The notes under the pieces were generated by a model that had not been told where the DNA came from, made no database searches, and saw nothing but the letters and a program-made list of their open reading frames with translations. A program made the position numbers and the translations under genes. Below are positions 38,751 through 52,000 of a DNA stretch of 64,000 nt, one piece after another. The DNA lies in the NCBI GenBank assembly GCA_031772625.1, contig CM062810.1, positions 704,852,358-704,916,357 on the forward strand, given 5' to 3'. The stretch is from Pinus tabuliformis. Lineage: Eukaryota > Streptophyta > Pinopsida > Pinales > Pinaceae. The first letter of the stretch is position 1, and each line of letters starts with the position of its first letter.

Positions 38751-41352
38751 GATGAAAAACTGGACTAGATTGGATCTGCATCCTTTGGAGCCTCCTGCTC
38801 CTCACTATCACTCTCCATATGCGACTCTCTAGACCTCCTAAAGGCTACCTCCTCATGAAAAGTAACATCCCAACTAACCTCAATCTAATGTTGTTTTGGA
38901 ATGTCAATCATGTAGGCCTTTGAAGTCTTGTTGTATACAACAAAAATACCCTTCTTCCTAGAAGTTTCTTTATTTCTTCCTCTTCTCCTTCGGTGCATGG
39001 ATGCATACTAGACAACCAAAGATCTTCAAATGATTGACCTCTGGCTCCACTCCTTTGAATGCCTCCTCAAGAGTCTTGTCCTCCAATATCCAATGAGGAC
39101 TCTTGTTCTGTGTTGAAATATGTAACAAGATTCAGTCTTCATAATGAGTTATGTAATCATGATTTTATGTATTTGATGTAAAGAGAAAATAAATTTATTA
39201 TTGTTATTCTTGAGGCATGGGTTTCATGCTCAAGGGAAATTTATTTATAGGTCAAGCACCCATTGAGTGCTTCTAGGGCTTGTCATTTAGTCTACAAGTC
39301 AATTGAGTCATTGTCATGTATTGAATACCCATTTGGGCATGTTACATATTGTAAAGAAAATTTAATTGAGTCAAATTTAGAGTCAAAAGACCCTCCAAGA
39401 CCTTGTCATGTGCTAGCAATCAAGTCAGCCTTCAAAAGGAGTAGTTGGCCTATCTAGAAGGACAAGTCGGCCTATTGGACACTTGAGAAGCCTATATATA
39501 GAGCACTTGGCCTCACTTGGAAGAGACCATCCATGCATCTCACAAGAAGTTCGATCAAAGCATAAAAGAGACCAAAGGAAGAGCAAGGAAGAGGATGTAA
39601 AACCAACAGAAGAAAATCGAAGTTTTTAAAATTGTTTTGGGCTATATTCCTTCACACGTGCGAAGTTTAGGGCATCACCTTGCTGCAGTGAAGACCAAGT
39701 TGCAGGAGCCACGATTTCAATGACAAGAAATCTAATTTGCAAGCCAAATTGACAAGGAAGAGAAGACAAGTCAAGCGGAGATGAAAAGAGGCAAATCGAT
39801 CCATATTCTAGGCACACATGTGAACTAGGGTTTCTGCAGAAGAGGCCAAAATTGCAATCCTGCAACAAGAAGTCGAAATTCTGAAGAAGGGCCAAAATTT
39901 GAAGTTGTGAAAGCAAGTTTGACCAACGTTGACTTGGAGGAAGAGAAGCTCATCAAGGAGAGGTTTTGACTTGGTCTTGGAGGGGTTTTGGTCAAGGGTC
40001 ATAGGTCTTGGAATTCGTCAATTGAAATTCTATAAGAAGAGAATAATTCTTGTGGGTTTTCCTCTCAAGAGGAGAGGTTTTGGCCCTGGCTGATAGCCTA
40101 CATCTTGTGTCCTATTGTCTCATTGATTTTATTGTTTGGTAGTTGTTTGATGATAAAGAACACTAATAATAATCAAGTGAAAGAAGAAGTTAATCAAGTT
40201 AAGTAAAGATACATCACAAGCAGTTATCAAAGTAAGAGAAATCACCTAATTTGTTGCCCCTAGATTTCTCAACATTCTGAACATAAATTGTCGTGTTGGA
40301 TGCCTTTGCCTCTGCCTTGACAACCTCCACAATGGAATTGTTTTGCCTTTCCACAACCCCATTCCGTTGAGGATTGTAAGGAACTATCCACTCACTCTCG
40401 ATCCCTGCGGACTTGTAGAAATCATTGAAGTCCCCGAAAGTATACCCCCCTCCATTGTTGGACCTCAAAACCTTGATCTTCTTCCCTGTCAAGTTCTCTA
40501 CCTGAGCCCTAAACTCTTGGAACCTGCTAAAAACCTCATCCTTGGTCTTCATGAAGTAGATCCATGTCTTCTGGGAGAAATCATCAATGAATGTCACATA
40601 GTAAAAGAAGCCAACCAAGGATGGATGTCATCGATCCACATACATCTAAATGTACTAGATCCAAGATCCCCTTGGACCTACTATCACTACTCAAAAAATA
40701 TCCCTTGGCATTCTTTCCAAGTGCACAACCCCTACAAACACCATCATGCTCTACTTGAAGCTCTGGAAGACCTATAACCATCCTCCTCAATGTTGGCAAA
40801 GCCCTGTAATGCAAGTGAGCAAATCTTCGATGCCATAACTCACATAAACTGATATTGTCATGTACCAATGCTTGGGCTAGACGTCCTAACAATTTGTACA
40901 GTCCTCCCTCTCGAACACCAATCACTCTTGTTGAGTCTATGCTCAAGCCCTTAGGCCATACAAGAACCTGACCATCCACAAATGCAACTTTGTAACCTCT
41001 ATCCTCCAACGTTGAAATAGAGAGCAGGTTCTTCTTCAATCCTGGTACAAACAATACATCTCTCATGTGTAAAGAATCTCCGGACTCCAGCTGAAATGAT
41101 GATGTCCCAACTCCTTTCATTGCATAATTGGCATTATCTCTAAGTCCACCTGCAATGTTGACTCCCTCTCTGTCCAATCTGTGAGAGAAGCTTGTGAACC
41201 TGTCATGTGGCTGGAAGCACCACTGTCCCCAACCAAATATCACTACTGTCAATAATAGGTGCTATAAGAGTGGAGACAAAGAAATATTCCTTCTGATGTT
41301 TATATGTATTTTCATCAAGTTTAGATTCCTTTGTCTTCTTCTGTTGTAGATG
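38751..41352 (-). mobile_element. Copia fragment (protease-integrase), minus strand
   Basis: On the minus strand the region 41,252-40,584 shows the pre-integrase domain LWHRRFAHLHYRALP and CRGCALGKNAKG. The region 40,618-40,285 shows the integrase core with FIDDFSQKTWIYFMK and NGVVERQN. The integrase tail continues on the far side of a solo LTR, down to about 38,780 (HLKIFGCLV). RT and RNase H are absent. The 5' side is cut at 41,352 by the SIRE-type element. It is close in sequence to the family A Copia at 25,632. Broken fossil, several breaks. Confidence 0.82.
39111..40274 (+). repeat. solo LTR, Copia family B, inside the integrase of the Copia fragment
   Basis: Starts TGTTGAAATATGTAACAAGA and ends ...GATTTCTCAACA. 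The perfect target duplication ttctg lies at 39,106-39,110 and 40,275-40,279. No coding part or partner LTR. It is opposite in orientation to the host fragment. It contains a TATATATAGAGC promoter-like motif near 39,493. Confidence 0.88.
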
Positions 41353-43021
41353 TGTTGGAAATACTGGGGGGGGTGAATCAGTGTTTCACTTACAATTAGT
41401 TAATTTTTCTTTTGCAAAGCATTAATTAACTTCAGCATCAGATTAAAACCATAAATCAATATTGCACATAATCAAAAGACAGTAGACACCAAAATTTTAG
41501 GTGGAAACCTTTCCGGGAGAAAAATCATTGAATGTTTCTCTAATAATTTTATGAGTACATCAATGCTTCAGCTCCAACTGAAAAGGAAAACCCAACTCCC
41601 CTAGTACTCTAGAAAAGTGTTCAATTTTCCAGCTCCAACTAGAAGGACACTTCAATGCCCTGGTTTTATCAGCTGCTACTGATAGGATGCTCCAACACCC
41701 CTACAAGCTCCAACTTGCCCTAACACAACCCTGCCAGCTTGAAGTGTTTTGAGGCTACACCCTGAAGGTGATTTCAACCCCCTGCCTAACACCACCCATC
41801 CACCCTGAAAATAATAAAAAATTAAACCAACTACTATGGGATCCCATACCAAGGGCAATGAACCACTTACAAAATTTTCAAACCCTTGCTACAAATGAAA
41901 AAAACCTTTACTGCTAATATACTTCAATAAAACCCTTATTACAGATGAGACAATGAAACCCTTACAGCTGACTGAAGAAATCCTCACTGCAAAACTTCAA
42001 TAAGTGATGATGGAACCCTTTCTCTTTGACTGTTGCGTAATAATAAGGACAATGAAGTGCTATACAGTCAGCCTTCTTCAATTGTAATGTAAGAACCAAT
42101 TGATACGGCTACAGCGTGACATGACCATGACAATCTTACTGCTCCAACTGCAATTGCTACAAAACAGCAATATTGATGATGAAACCTTGACCTTTACTGC
42201 TGCAAGATGGCAATGATGAGCCTATTGGTAATGAACCCTTTTCCACAGTAGACAATAGAACAGCTGGCAATAAGCCCTTTATGTAATGATGATCTGATGC
42301 CACTGTAGATAATGTTTTATTGAGATGGTACACGACAATTTCTACAGCATATGCCTTCAAGCTTCTTTTATCACTGTAGAGATTCACTTTTATTCTTGAG
42401 ACCTATCAGTGTGATTCATCAAGCATTTATGCACATTAGTTAGTTTATCACTCAAGCAACAACTGTGCACTACAGAGGGATTGTAGTCCAATGCTTCAAC
42501 CAGATTCCAGAATGTTTCAGAGATACCCTAACACAGTGAATTTTTTGCAATACTTCAAAATGCATCAGATCTATATCAAGGTGCAGAAATTATGTGACCA
42601 TCTATCAGTCCTCCCTTAAATACATAATTGATATCAAATACAATCGAACTTCCAAGCTGAGTCAATGTTCTTCAAATCAGGGTTTTCATAAAATAGTTTT
42701 CAAAACACAACTTCGAATGCTATCTTTTCAGGATAAAAACCCACAAGAATATCATGATGTGACAATAAGCACTGTTAATGAATTCTGTGTGAACTGTGCC
42801 TAGGATTAACTTCAGATCTACAAAGTATTCTTCTTGAACTATGCATAGGATTAACTTCAGATCTATGATATATCACAACTCCACTTAACCAAAATAAACT
42901 TCATTTGTTACATCTGTTCCATCATTGATTAAATGTCACAAGATTGAGCTATTTCAAGACCGAATTCTTATCACAGAATCAGCGCAAGAAAATCACGAAT
43001 TAGGGCTTCGTTGTTTGTAAG

Positions 43022-46000
43022 CAATGTTGTGATAATTGCAATCGGGATTAAATCAGCGAGGGTATGAAGACGGATTCATAAAAATCGTAAAAATTGGCAA
43101 AATTAAAAATATACCAAAAAAAGCAATTTTTTTTCAATTTTTTTAGTATCTAAAGCATCCACAACATAAAATAAATGACTTGACACATAAATATGAAAAG
43201 AGAATTAATGTATAAGATGTGTAATATTATAATATGTCTAGTGCTATATCACACATTACAGTGGATCATATCCTGAATCCTAAGTCCTGACTCAACCTCA
43301 AAATATCAAAAAAAAATATAATAATGTATCTCTTATCATGAGTCATATACAATGAAATGAACCAACTAATGATTTCCTCTGCCCATCTTGCAAGAAAATG
43401 TAACAACTTTCCCTCTAGATGAAGAAGGCCCTGGGGCTGGCATTGGACTCTGATGTACTCTAGAAACTGAAGAACCAGGAGCCATAGGAGGTAGACCACG
43501 TCCTCTACTAGTGACCATTATAGGCGGTGTCACCTCCTCCTCCTGTTGCTCCACCTCCTCCTCCTCCTCCTCTACACTTGCTACCCCCTCCACTACCTCC
43601 TCCTCTAACCAATCTGGGGTCGATTCCATGATAGGCCTCTCAGCCTCAACCCTCCATATAGAAGTGGTGTAAATCCCATCCAATGAGATGGCCTCCACGT
43701 GAAGTGTCCTCTCAAGTTGCCTCACCCACAATCAAAGATTGTAACAGAAGTAGATCATGTCGTTAAGGCGCTAGGACTCCAACCTATACAAGGGTCATAA
43801 ATTATAAATTAATAATTATAAAAATAATAAATTTTAATTTTAATTATTTATTGAATTCAAAAAATTACTTGGAATTTTTTAGACCCGCTGCACTTATTGG
43901 TGTGTATTTTTTCAAATACACTCTAATTGCGCTCACATCTAGAGGAGCTACATGTTTGGTTGAGCACTCGAATGGCAAGCTTTTGGAGATTGGGTACTCT
44001 GCCACCATAGCTTCTCCACCATGCATCTACAACAAATAAGAGAAACATAAGAAAAAAATTGAAATTTGAAAGTTGAAGTAAAGTATGAAGAGACAATGAA
44101 ATTTGAAAATTGAAACAAACTAAAGCTTACCCGACATTTTGGTTTTCTTATCATGGATAGCCATGTCAAAGCTAAATGTGCCACCTGCCATCCTGTATAT
44201 CTCCATTTCTTTAGAAATTTCTACACATTCTGCTGGAGATGACACCATCTTCTGAACACAAGTGAAGAATCCATCCATGACCTTAGCATCAAATATGAAA
44301 CCATAGGAGTAAGAAAATGTGGGGTTCAGGTAGATCCCTGCAACATGAATGGGACGATGGAGTGTATTGTTCCATTGCTCATCAATCACTGCCCATATGA
44401 GTTGTTCTTTCTCAAACCCTCATCCACCTTATCATCATAATAATTGTGAATGGATTCTTTGGCCCTATACATGGTCACATACAAGTAGCCCATTGTGGGC
44501 TTGTCTCCATCAACTAATCGAAGAACCTTTATCAAAGATTCAGTAATGCTACACACCTCCTGCACTCCTGCTCAGAAGCTTTCCTAGTATGAAAATAGCC
44601 TGCATATGGTCTCTCCCTCTAGTTTGCGACTAAATTACAAAGCATGCCACTCCTCTGAAAGAAACATTCTCTTTGTATCCCACATACAATTCAAGAGAGA
44701 TTGAAAATATATGAAGCTAGTGGCAAACCGTGTAATCGCAGGGCACACCAACTCCTTGTTGTTGGTGAATGTTCTCATCAAATGAAGCATAGATGCATGA
44801 TTATATATAGATTTTGTAATATTTTTTGATGATTCAACAATATCCTTGACGACAAAAGGAATTGTTCCTATGTCCTCCAACATCAAGTCAATGTAATGTA
44901 AAACACAAGGTGTCCAAAATAAGTTTGGATGCCTCTCCATAACCATCCTCCCATCAACAACATAATTTGCAGCATTGTTTGTTATGACCTAGAAACATGT
45001 TGTGGACCCACCTCCTGAATGAACATGTCCAACAAATCACATAATAATCGTGTATCTTTGATATGCAGATGCATCAATAGATTTCATAAACATTGCCCCG
45101 TTGGGATAATTAACCAAGAAGTTAATAAGGGTTTTACCCTTTTGATCAATCCAACCATCTGACATCACAATACATCTTGTCTGTGCCCATGAGGCCCTAA
45201 ACTCCTCCAATCTCTTATTGCATTCGGTCTTTTCATTCAACCATCATAGGAAGGGGATTTGTATCTCGAGCCAACAATAGCAATAGCATTAATCGTGGGT
45301 TGAAAAAATGGATTGTTCCTGGCAATGCTAAAGGGAAAATCACTCCAAAGAAGACACCTGCCCAACAACTTGTCACAAAAAATGATGACGTAGTTGTGAG
45401 GCTGACTATAGCAATTGACGCTGAAGAAGAACCATTCTCACGGTCACCTCCCACCACTCCACCCCCTACCATTTGACTCTTCAGAGTTGCCTTGGTCAAT
45501 TTGGTTGTCTCTATATCTTCCAATGATTTGAGGGCTCTACAGATGATTTATGGATTTGTATTTGTGCAAAGCCTACTTCATGTCCAAGAATTTGTGCAAG
45601 GTGGAATTTCAATCAGTATACTCCCCTTGTCATATGTTGCCCACATAACTTGCAAGTCAAATTTGATCTGTCAAACCCCCCATCGGGTTCACCAAATTCC
45701 CACATAGGGTCCAATTTTCTTGGCATGTTTGTAACTTTGTTGAACTCTTGAGTCTTAATGTAAGATTGAAGTTTGAACCTAGGGCACAAGAAGAATTTAA
45801 AGTTAAACAAATGAAATTAACATACAACATTTTGAATTTTTGACCAAAAAACCCTCCACTCAATGCAACAATAATGGCAAAAAAAACACACTCAAACCCA
45901 AACAAAAATCATGGAAAAAAACTAGGGCACAAGAAGAATTTAAACAAATAAAACTAACAATCAACATTTTGAATTTTTGACAAAAAAAACCTCCACTAAA

Positions 46001-46471
46001 TGCAACAAAAATGGCAAAAAAACACACTCAAACCCAAGCAAAAATCATGGAAAATATATGGGTGACTGAAACCCAAGGAAAAACAAGGAGAAAACAAAAA
46101 AAAAATAGGGTCAAATTTGATGCCCATACCTGAAATCCACGCCCTACTGAAGAAACTTGGTCCAAATTTGAAATTTTTTGCTTGGGATCCTAAATTCCTT
46201 CGGTTTTCTCCTCTCGCCTTTGTAGATTAGTTCTCCTCCTCCTTAAGCTCTCACCCTTGCCCTCTGATTGCAAAATGAAACAAAAAAACTCAATTTCTCC
46301 TTTAAAAACTTCTTGTTTCCGCAACTAACGATTTTTACTGGTCAGATTGTGATTTTTCCATAATAATCACGATTTTTCCAAATGAAAAAATCATCAATTT
46401 AATCAAGCAATTAAATCGACCCAGTGAAAAAATCGCGATTTTCTAAAAAAATCATGATTTTCGCAACACTA
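43022..46471 (-). mobile_element. hAT DNA transposon, about 3.45 kb
   Basis: The left end CAATGTTGTGA and the inverse of the right end TAGTGTTGCGA form the hAT-type terminal inverted repeat. The perfect 8-bp target duplication tttgtaag lies at 43,014-43,021 and 46,472-46,479. Subterminal regions are rich in ATCG/CGATTTTT-type motifs. It contains a decayed transposase on the minus strand and lies inside the 3' LTR of the SIRE-type element, so it came later than that element. Confidence 0.92.
43366..45726 (-). pseudogene. hAT transposase (BED finger, DUF659, hAT dimerisation domain)
   Basis: Start at 45,726 (MPRKLDPMWEFGEPDGG), with a BED zinc finger containing CKLCGQHMTRGVY. A CGA-to-TGA type stop follows at 45,615-45,613 where family members read YRLK. 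DUF659 follows: FFQPTINAIAIVGSRYKSPS, then a one-base frame change near 45,240, then RCIVMSDGWIDQKGKTLINF. The RNase-H-like middle shows TPCVLHYIDLMLEDIG and NKELVCPAITRFATSF (44,946-44,635). The dimerisation domain near 44,060-43,950 reads WWRSYGGRVPNLQKLAIRVL. An acidic tail lies at 43,731-43,366. The gene is broken and the copy cannot be autonomous as it stands. Confidence 0.88.
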
Positions 46472-47689
46472 TTTGTAAGTTATGGTCAAATCAAACCTTA
46501 ATAGAGGTGTCAATGAGACACAAGCCTTCAAAACAATATGATCTCTACAGGTATGGCTTTAAGACAACCTTCCAATGAATTTCTTGACATTGTAATGAAG
46601 ATCAAATTCCCATAGCGTGACACAAGTTTGGCCGCAAAGAAATGAGAGCAATTTTGAAACCAGACTTGGCCGTAGAGTATAAAATCACAAGAAATCTTGT
46701 GCCATAGCAAAACCACCTGCAAAAACACAATTGGAAAACCCAACGAATCCCTTTAATAACCCATTCAAGTGCGAAACCCAGAATTCATCGAATATTGAAG
46801 TGTTGTTTATAATGGAAATGCTTCAATCCTCTTGCAATCATTGTTCCACAAAGCCAAGAAGAACAAAATCTCAAGACCAATTCAAGCCTCTTGTTGGATA
46901 AGACATTGCTCCACAGGGCCAAGATATCAATCACTTAGCTTGTTCAGAAGTTCTGCATTAGATCCGTGCTCTAGACAAGAGACAAGGTGGCTTTTATAGT
47001 TTTTGGAAGAACGATTATGAGGGAGCAGACTAGCACTCTAGGAAAAATTAAAATTTGTTTAGAGCCAAAAATATCATGAGGTCGACTTTTCAAATCTATG
47101 GAGGGAAATGAAATGTTTAAAATTTCAAATTTAGAGGCCAAAAGACCCCTCAAGAGCTCATTAATTTTTAAAATAAATTTTGAGACCCTCTTTTGCCAAC
47201 AACACTACTTGATTTAATTTTTAGTGAAGATCTTTGGCCAATGATAGACAACCACATCATCCATTGATTGGGGCTTTTGACCACAAGGTGGTGGCTTTTA
47301 GCTTTGACTAGCCATATTTCCCGAACCGTGAAGAATATCATGATGTGCCACATACCGGTGGCATCGACATGACAAGGAGATTCCAACCATGATAGTCTTA
47401 CGCCCATGAGACTAGAAATCCCTTGTCAATTTTGTCCTTAAAAGCGGGGATCCACTGGTTGTTGCTTGGGTTGTCATCAATGACAACAATAATTCTTAAA
47501 TCTACCCCTTTTGTCATTGATGGAAACACATGTACTCCCCCTGACTTCATGCCTCAGATCCTCCTGACCTGTTTTCTCTTCCCCTTTGACATCAATGGCA
47601 AAGGGTGACTCCCCCTTACAAAGTGTCTGCTTCCTTCTTCTAGTGACAAGCTTTTCTCTCCCTGTGTGCCAAACTGAAAGAGATGAAGA

Positions 47690-49080
47690 TCAATGTGGAC
47701 ATGGTAAAATCCCAAGCTTCTGCCGAAGATACTCAAAAGTCTCATGAGGTAGAGGTTTGGTGAAGATGTCAACTATTTGCTCCTTTGTCCCAATGTATTC
47801 TACCTTTATGTTCTTTTCTACAACTTGCTCACGGACAAAATGGTATTTGATAGGAATGTGTTTTGTTTTTGAATGCATGACAAAATTCTTGGAGATACTT
47901 ATGGCACTGGTGTTGTCACAAAACATCAGAATGGGTTCATCAACCTTCACCTATAGATCCTGCAATGTTTGTTTCATCCAAAGGACCTGAGTACAACATG
48001 TTTTTGTTGCTATGTATTCTGCTTCTGTTGTAGATAACGAGACTGAGAACTGCTTTTTACTCAACCAAGACACAAGACATCCACCCAAGTAGAAAGTTGC
48101 TCCACTAGTGCTCTTGCGATCATCAATGCAACCTGCCCAATCTGCATCAATATAAGTTGTAATAACCAATTCATTTCCTTTAGGATACCATAAACCAAAA
48201 TCAATTGTTCCTTTGAGATATCTAAAGATCCTTTTTACAGCAAGGACATGAGATTCTTTTGGTGTTGCTTGAAATCATGCAACCTATCCAACTACCTGCA
48301 TCACATCTAATCTAGAAGTTGTCACATACAATAGGCTACCAATCATTGATTTGTATAATCTCTAGTCAACTTCCTTAGATTCATCATCCTTGCTTAGCTT
48401 GCATCCTGTCACCATGGGAGTGCTAACTGGTTTGCAATCCTCCATTCAAAATTTCCTCAACATGTCTCTAATGTACTTAGATTGAGAGATGAATATTCCA
48501 TCTTCTTCCTAAGAAATCTGAAGTCCCAAGAAGAAATTCAATTCTCCAAGTAAGGACATCTTGAACTCCTTCTGCATGTCACCAGCAAACTTCTTACTCA
48601 ACTTGTCATCATCACTACCAAAAATGATATCATCCACATATACTTCTATGAGCGTCAAGTTGTCTTGTTCGATCTTAATATATAAGTTGTTGTCAGCGCT
48701 TCCTCTTTTGAAACCTTGCTTCTGCAAATATTTATCCGAGGGCATACCATGCTCTTGGGGCTTGCTTGAGATCGTACAATGCTTTCTTTATCCTGCAAAC
48801 ATAGTATTTCTTATCAGTAAGTATAAATCCTTCGTGTTGCTCTATGTAAGCTTCTTCTTCCAATTCTCCATTCAAGAAGGTTGATTTGACATCCATTCAA
48901 TATACTTTGATCTTTCTTGAGCAAGCATATGCTAAGAACAACTAGATGGCTTCCATTCTGGCCACGGGAGCGAAGGTCTCTTCGAAATCAATTCCTTCCA
49001 CCTGTGCATATCCTTTACAGACCAATTTGGTTTTATCCCTGGTAACCTGTCCATCTTCGTTCATCTTGTCCCTGACGACC
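47690..49080 (-). pseudogene. SIRE-type RT and RNase H region
   Basis: RT shows YVDDIIFGSDD and FFLGLQI near 48,745-48,509, preceded upstream (near 49,000) by the block FEETFAPVARMEA. RNase H shows YIDADWAGCIDDRKSTSG (48,169-47,951) and MFCDNTSAISISKN to the family's terminal TKPLPHETFEYLRQKLG (47,950-47,690). It is a fossil with a few breaks. Confidence 0.85.
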
Positions 49081-52000
49081 TGTTGACCACTACGTGTCAA
49101 CGACCCATAGCAGTACACCCCCTTTTTTGCGAAAGGGATAGCGCCTAATCGATGTGTTCATGCCATACAACTATCATCATCAGCCTGACTTCCAAGATGT
49201 TATGTAAACCCTTTCTGCATGTGTATAATGTAAATAATCTCAACAAATCCATGTCGTGTATGTAATGACCTAGGTAAACCTAATTTTCTAGTGACAATCT
49301 CCATTCTAAGAGGTTTTTTGTCTCACCGATCCATTCTCGAATGGTCAGCAAAGTTTTCCTCCAGTCTTACCCCAAAGCTGGAATGGATTTTGTCGCTAGG
49401 ATCTTAGGCGAGTCCCAGTGTTCTAGATCGAGTCTATGTAAAAGTAATTTGGGAATAATCCTAACTATTTGCTTAGGTAATTTTATTACAAATTGCTTGG
49501 TCTGCTGGATTATATTTGTGTTGCAGAAATGGGTAGTCTGTGAGGGTCTATTGCAAATGGGTTTTCCCCCTTATGATGTAAAAAATATGAAAATCATGAT
49601 GTAAAGTGTTTTGAGGATTGGAAAAATAATTTATCCCCTCATAGGTTAATTAATTAAATTTTCTGGCCAAAAATTAATTAAAATCCTAAGTCAGAAATTT
49701 AATTAATTTTAGGTCCTAGATAAATTTAAATTGTCCAAAGGCAAAATTCGTCAGTCCTTAAAAATTAAATTTTAAAAAGTCCCGGGACTAAGGTAAATTA
49801 ATTATTTTGCTAAATTTTAAACCTTTGATCCCTGGGGATTAAATCAAAGTCAAATTTTTTGGGAAATTAACTCAAATTTTCTTTTTTTTGAGTTAATTAA
49901 AATGCATTTAATTAAAAATTTCGAATTTCCCCAAATATTTAAATATTTCAACGAATGAGATTAAAAGAAATTTTAATCTTCATCAATGGTCGAGATTGCT
50001 TTGACGAGGATCACTTGAACTAGCCGTTGGAGGATTTATCTTTAAATAGGAGGTCATTTGTTAGTCGATACATCCGACCTTTGAGTCATGTGCTTAGCAA
50101 GAAGCTCTTGTGTAATCTTTTTCTGGATAATAAAGAAAGACTTTGGGGTTAAGTTCTGTTGGTGTTACTCTTCATGAGAATACTGTAAAATGTGTTGTTT
50201 TCATGCATAACTTTTTCTAAAGCCATTAATGATAGCTTCTAAAGAGTGATTTGAGTACAAGTATCTTGCTTAGTCACTGGGTTTGAATAATAATCTAAAT
50301 TTTGAACGTAATAGCAAGGATCTCTATTTGTCTGAGTTTTATTATTATTTTCTCGCTCTATTTTTAATGACTGGATCGAGTTTTGTAAGGAAATCTTGAT
50401 TTAGGATCCTCGGGTGTTAGGGGAAATTTTCAGTTGGACCAGCGAACTCCCAATCTGTGTTTCCTGAAGAGCCCAACTAAATTAGCTCTGAGCTTATCAT
50501 AAGATTTTTGTTGGTGATGCACGAAGGGTTTTGAGTTAGCACCTTTAAAATTTAAAATATTTTAATTTATGTGCAGCATAATGGTAGATCTGGCTGATTA
50601 GAGCCTGCAGTTTGTAAATTTTGTAATTATTTTTCTAACATGGGTTTTTCTGGGTTTTAGTTTTTATCATTGTATATATTGTTTGGGTGTTTTCTTGTTG
50701 TCGTGCAACTACAGATCTGAGGAAGAAATTTGTGTAGAGTCTAGATCTAGGCCCTGGAGGGTAAGATTTGGATCTCTGGGGGTTTATCAACATAATTTTG
50801 CAGGGATATTATTCAAATTTTTGCAGTCCAAGGGTTGTAAAATTCTTAGATCTGGAAATTTTCATGAGGGTTTCAGGGATAAATCTGAAGCAAAAGGATT
50901 CAACGTTTTAATCAGAATTTTTGGAAATGTTTTAAAGGGTTTTCTGGCTACCATTTATCTGTAGACTGAGTTTTTTCGATCTGCTGACTGGGTTTTCGAT
51001 TCACTACAAAATTTTGATTTTTTTTATGAAAACCCCTCCGTCAAATCTCCAATCTTCATTTCCCTCTGCGTTTTTCTTGCCTTTCTTCCCCTGGCATTGG
51101 TTTTCGCCGCTGCCTTATCACACCTGCTTCAGTTCTCGACCTCTTCCATTCGCTGTAGCAAATCCTTCACAACCACGCAGCTCCCTTACCCCTCTTTTCT
51201 GCGTTGCCTGCTCTCCTCATCGACCTGCAAAAAACATTGTTCCTTTTCCTCCTGCATGCTATCTGCACCTGCAACCCTTGACTCCATACCTTTTCGCTGC
51301 AATCATACCCCTAGCTTCCCTCAAGAACCTGCTAGCTGCCGTCGCTCTCCTTCATCGCTGCTGTCTGCATTCTCTGCGCGCAGCCCTCGGCGCTACCTTA
51401 TCCTTACTCCGCAACTCCAATCTCCCTGCGTGTTCCTCCTTCCTCCATCCACAACCTCCTCACCCATCCGCATCAGTTTCTCTCTTCCCCGTCATTCCTT
51501 GTTGCTCTCCCGCACTCCTTTCCATCTCACAACTGCTCTCGCTGCAACTCCATTGCCTCTCCGTCGAGCTGCTCGCTGCCTCTGCCGCCATACCTTCATA
51601 TCCCTGCTCGCAGTCCTTTCCTTGCTCCGCCGTCAAAGTCTACCTGTGAACAATAACATTTGAATTCCCTCTTTTTTGTTTTCTTTCTCATGTTTTGGCT
51701 TGTTAGGGTTTTAATTCTAACAAGTGCGATTTTCTTTTTTATTCATTTGTTTAAGTTAGTTTAGGTTAGGATTCAATTATTTCAATTTCATTTTATTTTA
51801 CTTTTCGATTTGTTGTTTTATTTTGATTTGATTTTTTGATTTCTATTTTTTATCTTGTTTTGATTTCACATTTTCTTTTTTACTTATGATTTTTTTATTT
51901 TGATTTTGATTTCCTTTCCTCTAATTTTATTTTTTTATTTTTTATTTTTCTTTAAAAATCTAAAAATTTAAAAAATAAAACATCAAAAAAAATCTGAAAA

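Larger units (their letters stand above)
41353..47487 (-). repeat. 3' LTR of the SIRE-type element, split by a hAT transposon
   Basis: The minus-strand start is TGTTGTCATTGATGACAACC and the end is ...CAGTATTTCCAACA. The C-run read as CTGATTCACCCCCCCC near the end is a hallmark of SIRE-like LTRs. Excluding the hAT and its duplication, about 2.68 kb remain. The upper boundary is inferred from the terminal motif, as the partner LTR is outside the window. Confidence 0.65.

Noticed and set aside
45233-45523. A separate 96-codon frame in the hAT
   Set aside because: It is in a different frame from the DUF659 coding pattern over the same stretch; the hAT pattern explains the DNA better.
51014-51663. 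Two overlapping frames of 211 and 188 codons
   Set aside because: Their low-complexity Ser/Leu/Pro composition follows from CT-rich DNA, and they lie inside a solo LTR; kept only as a low-interest finding.
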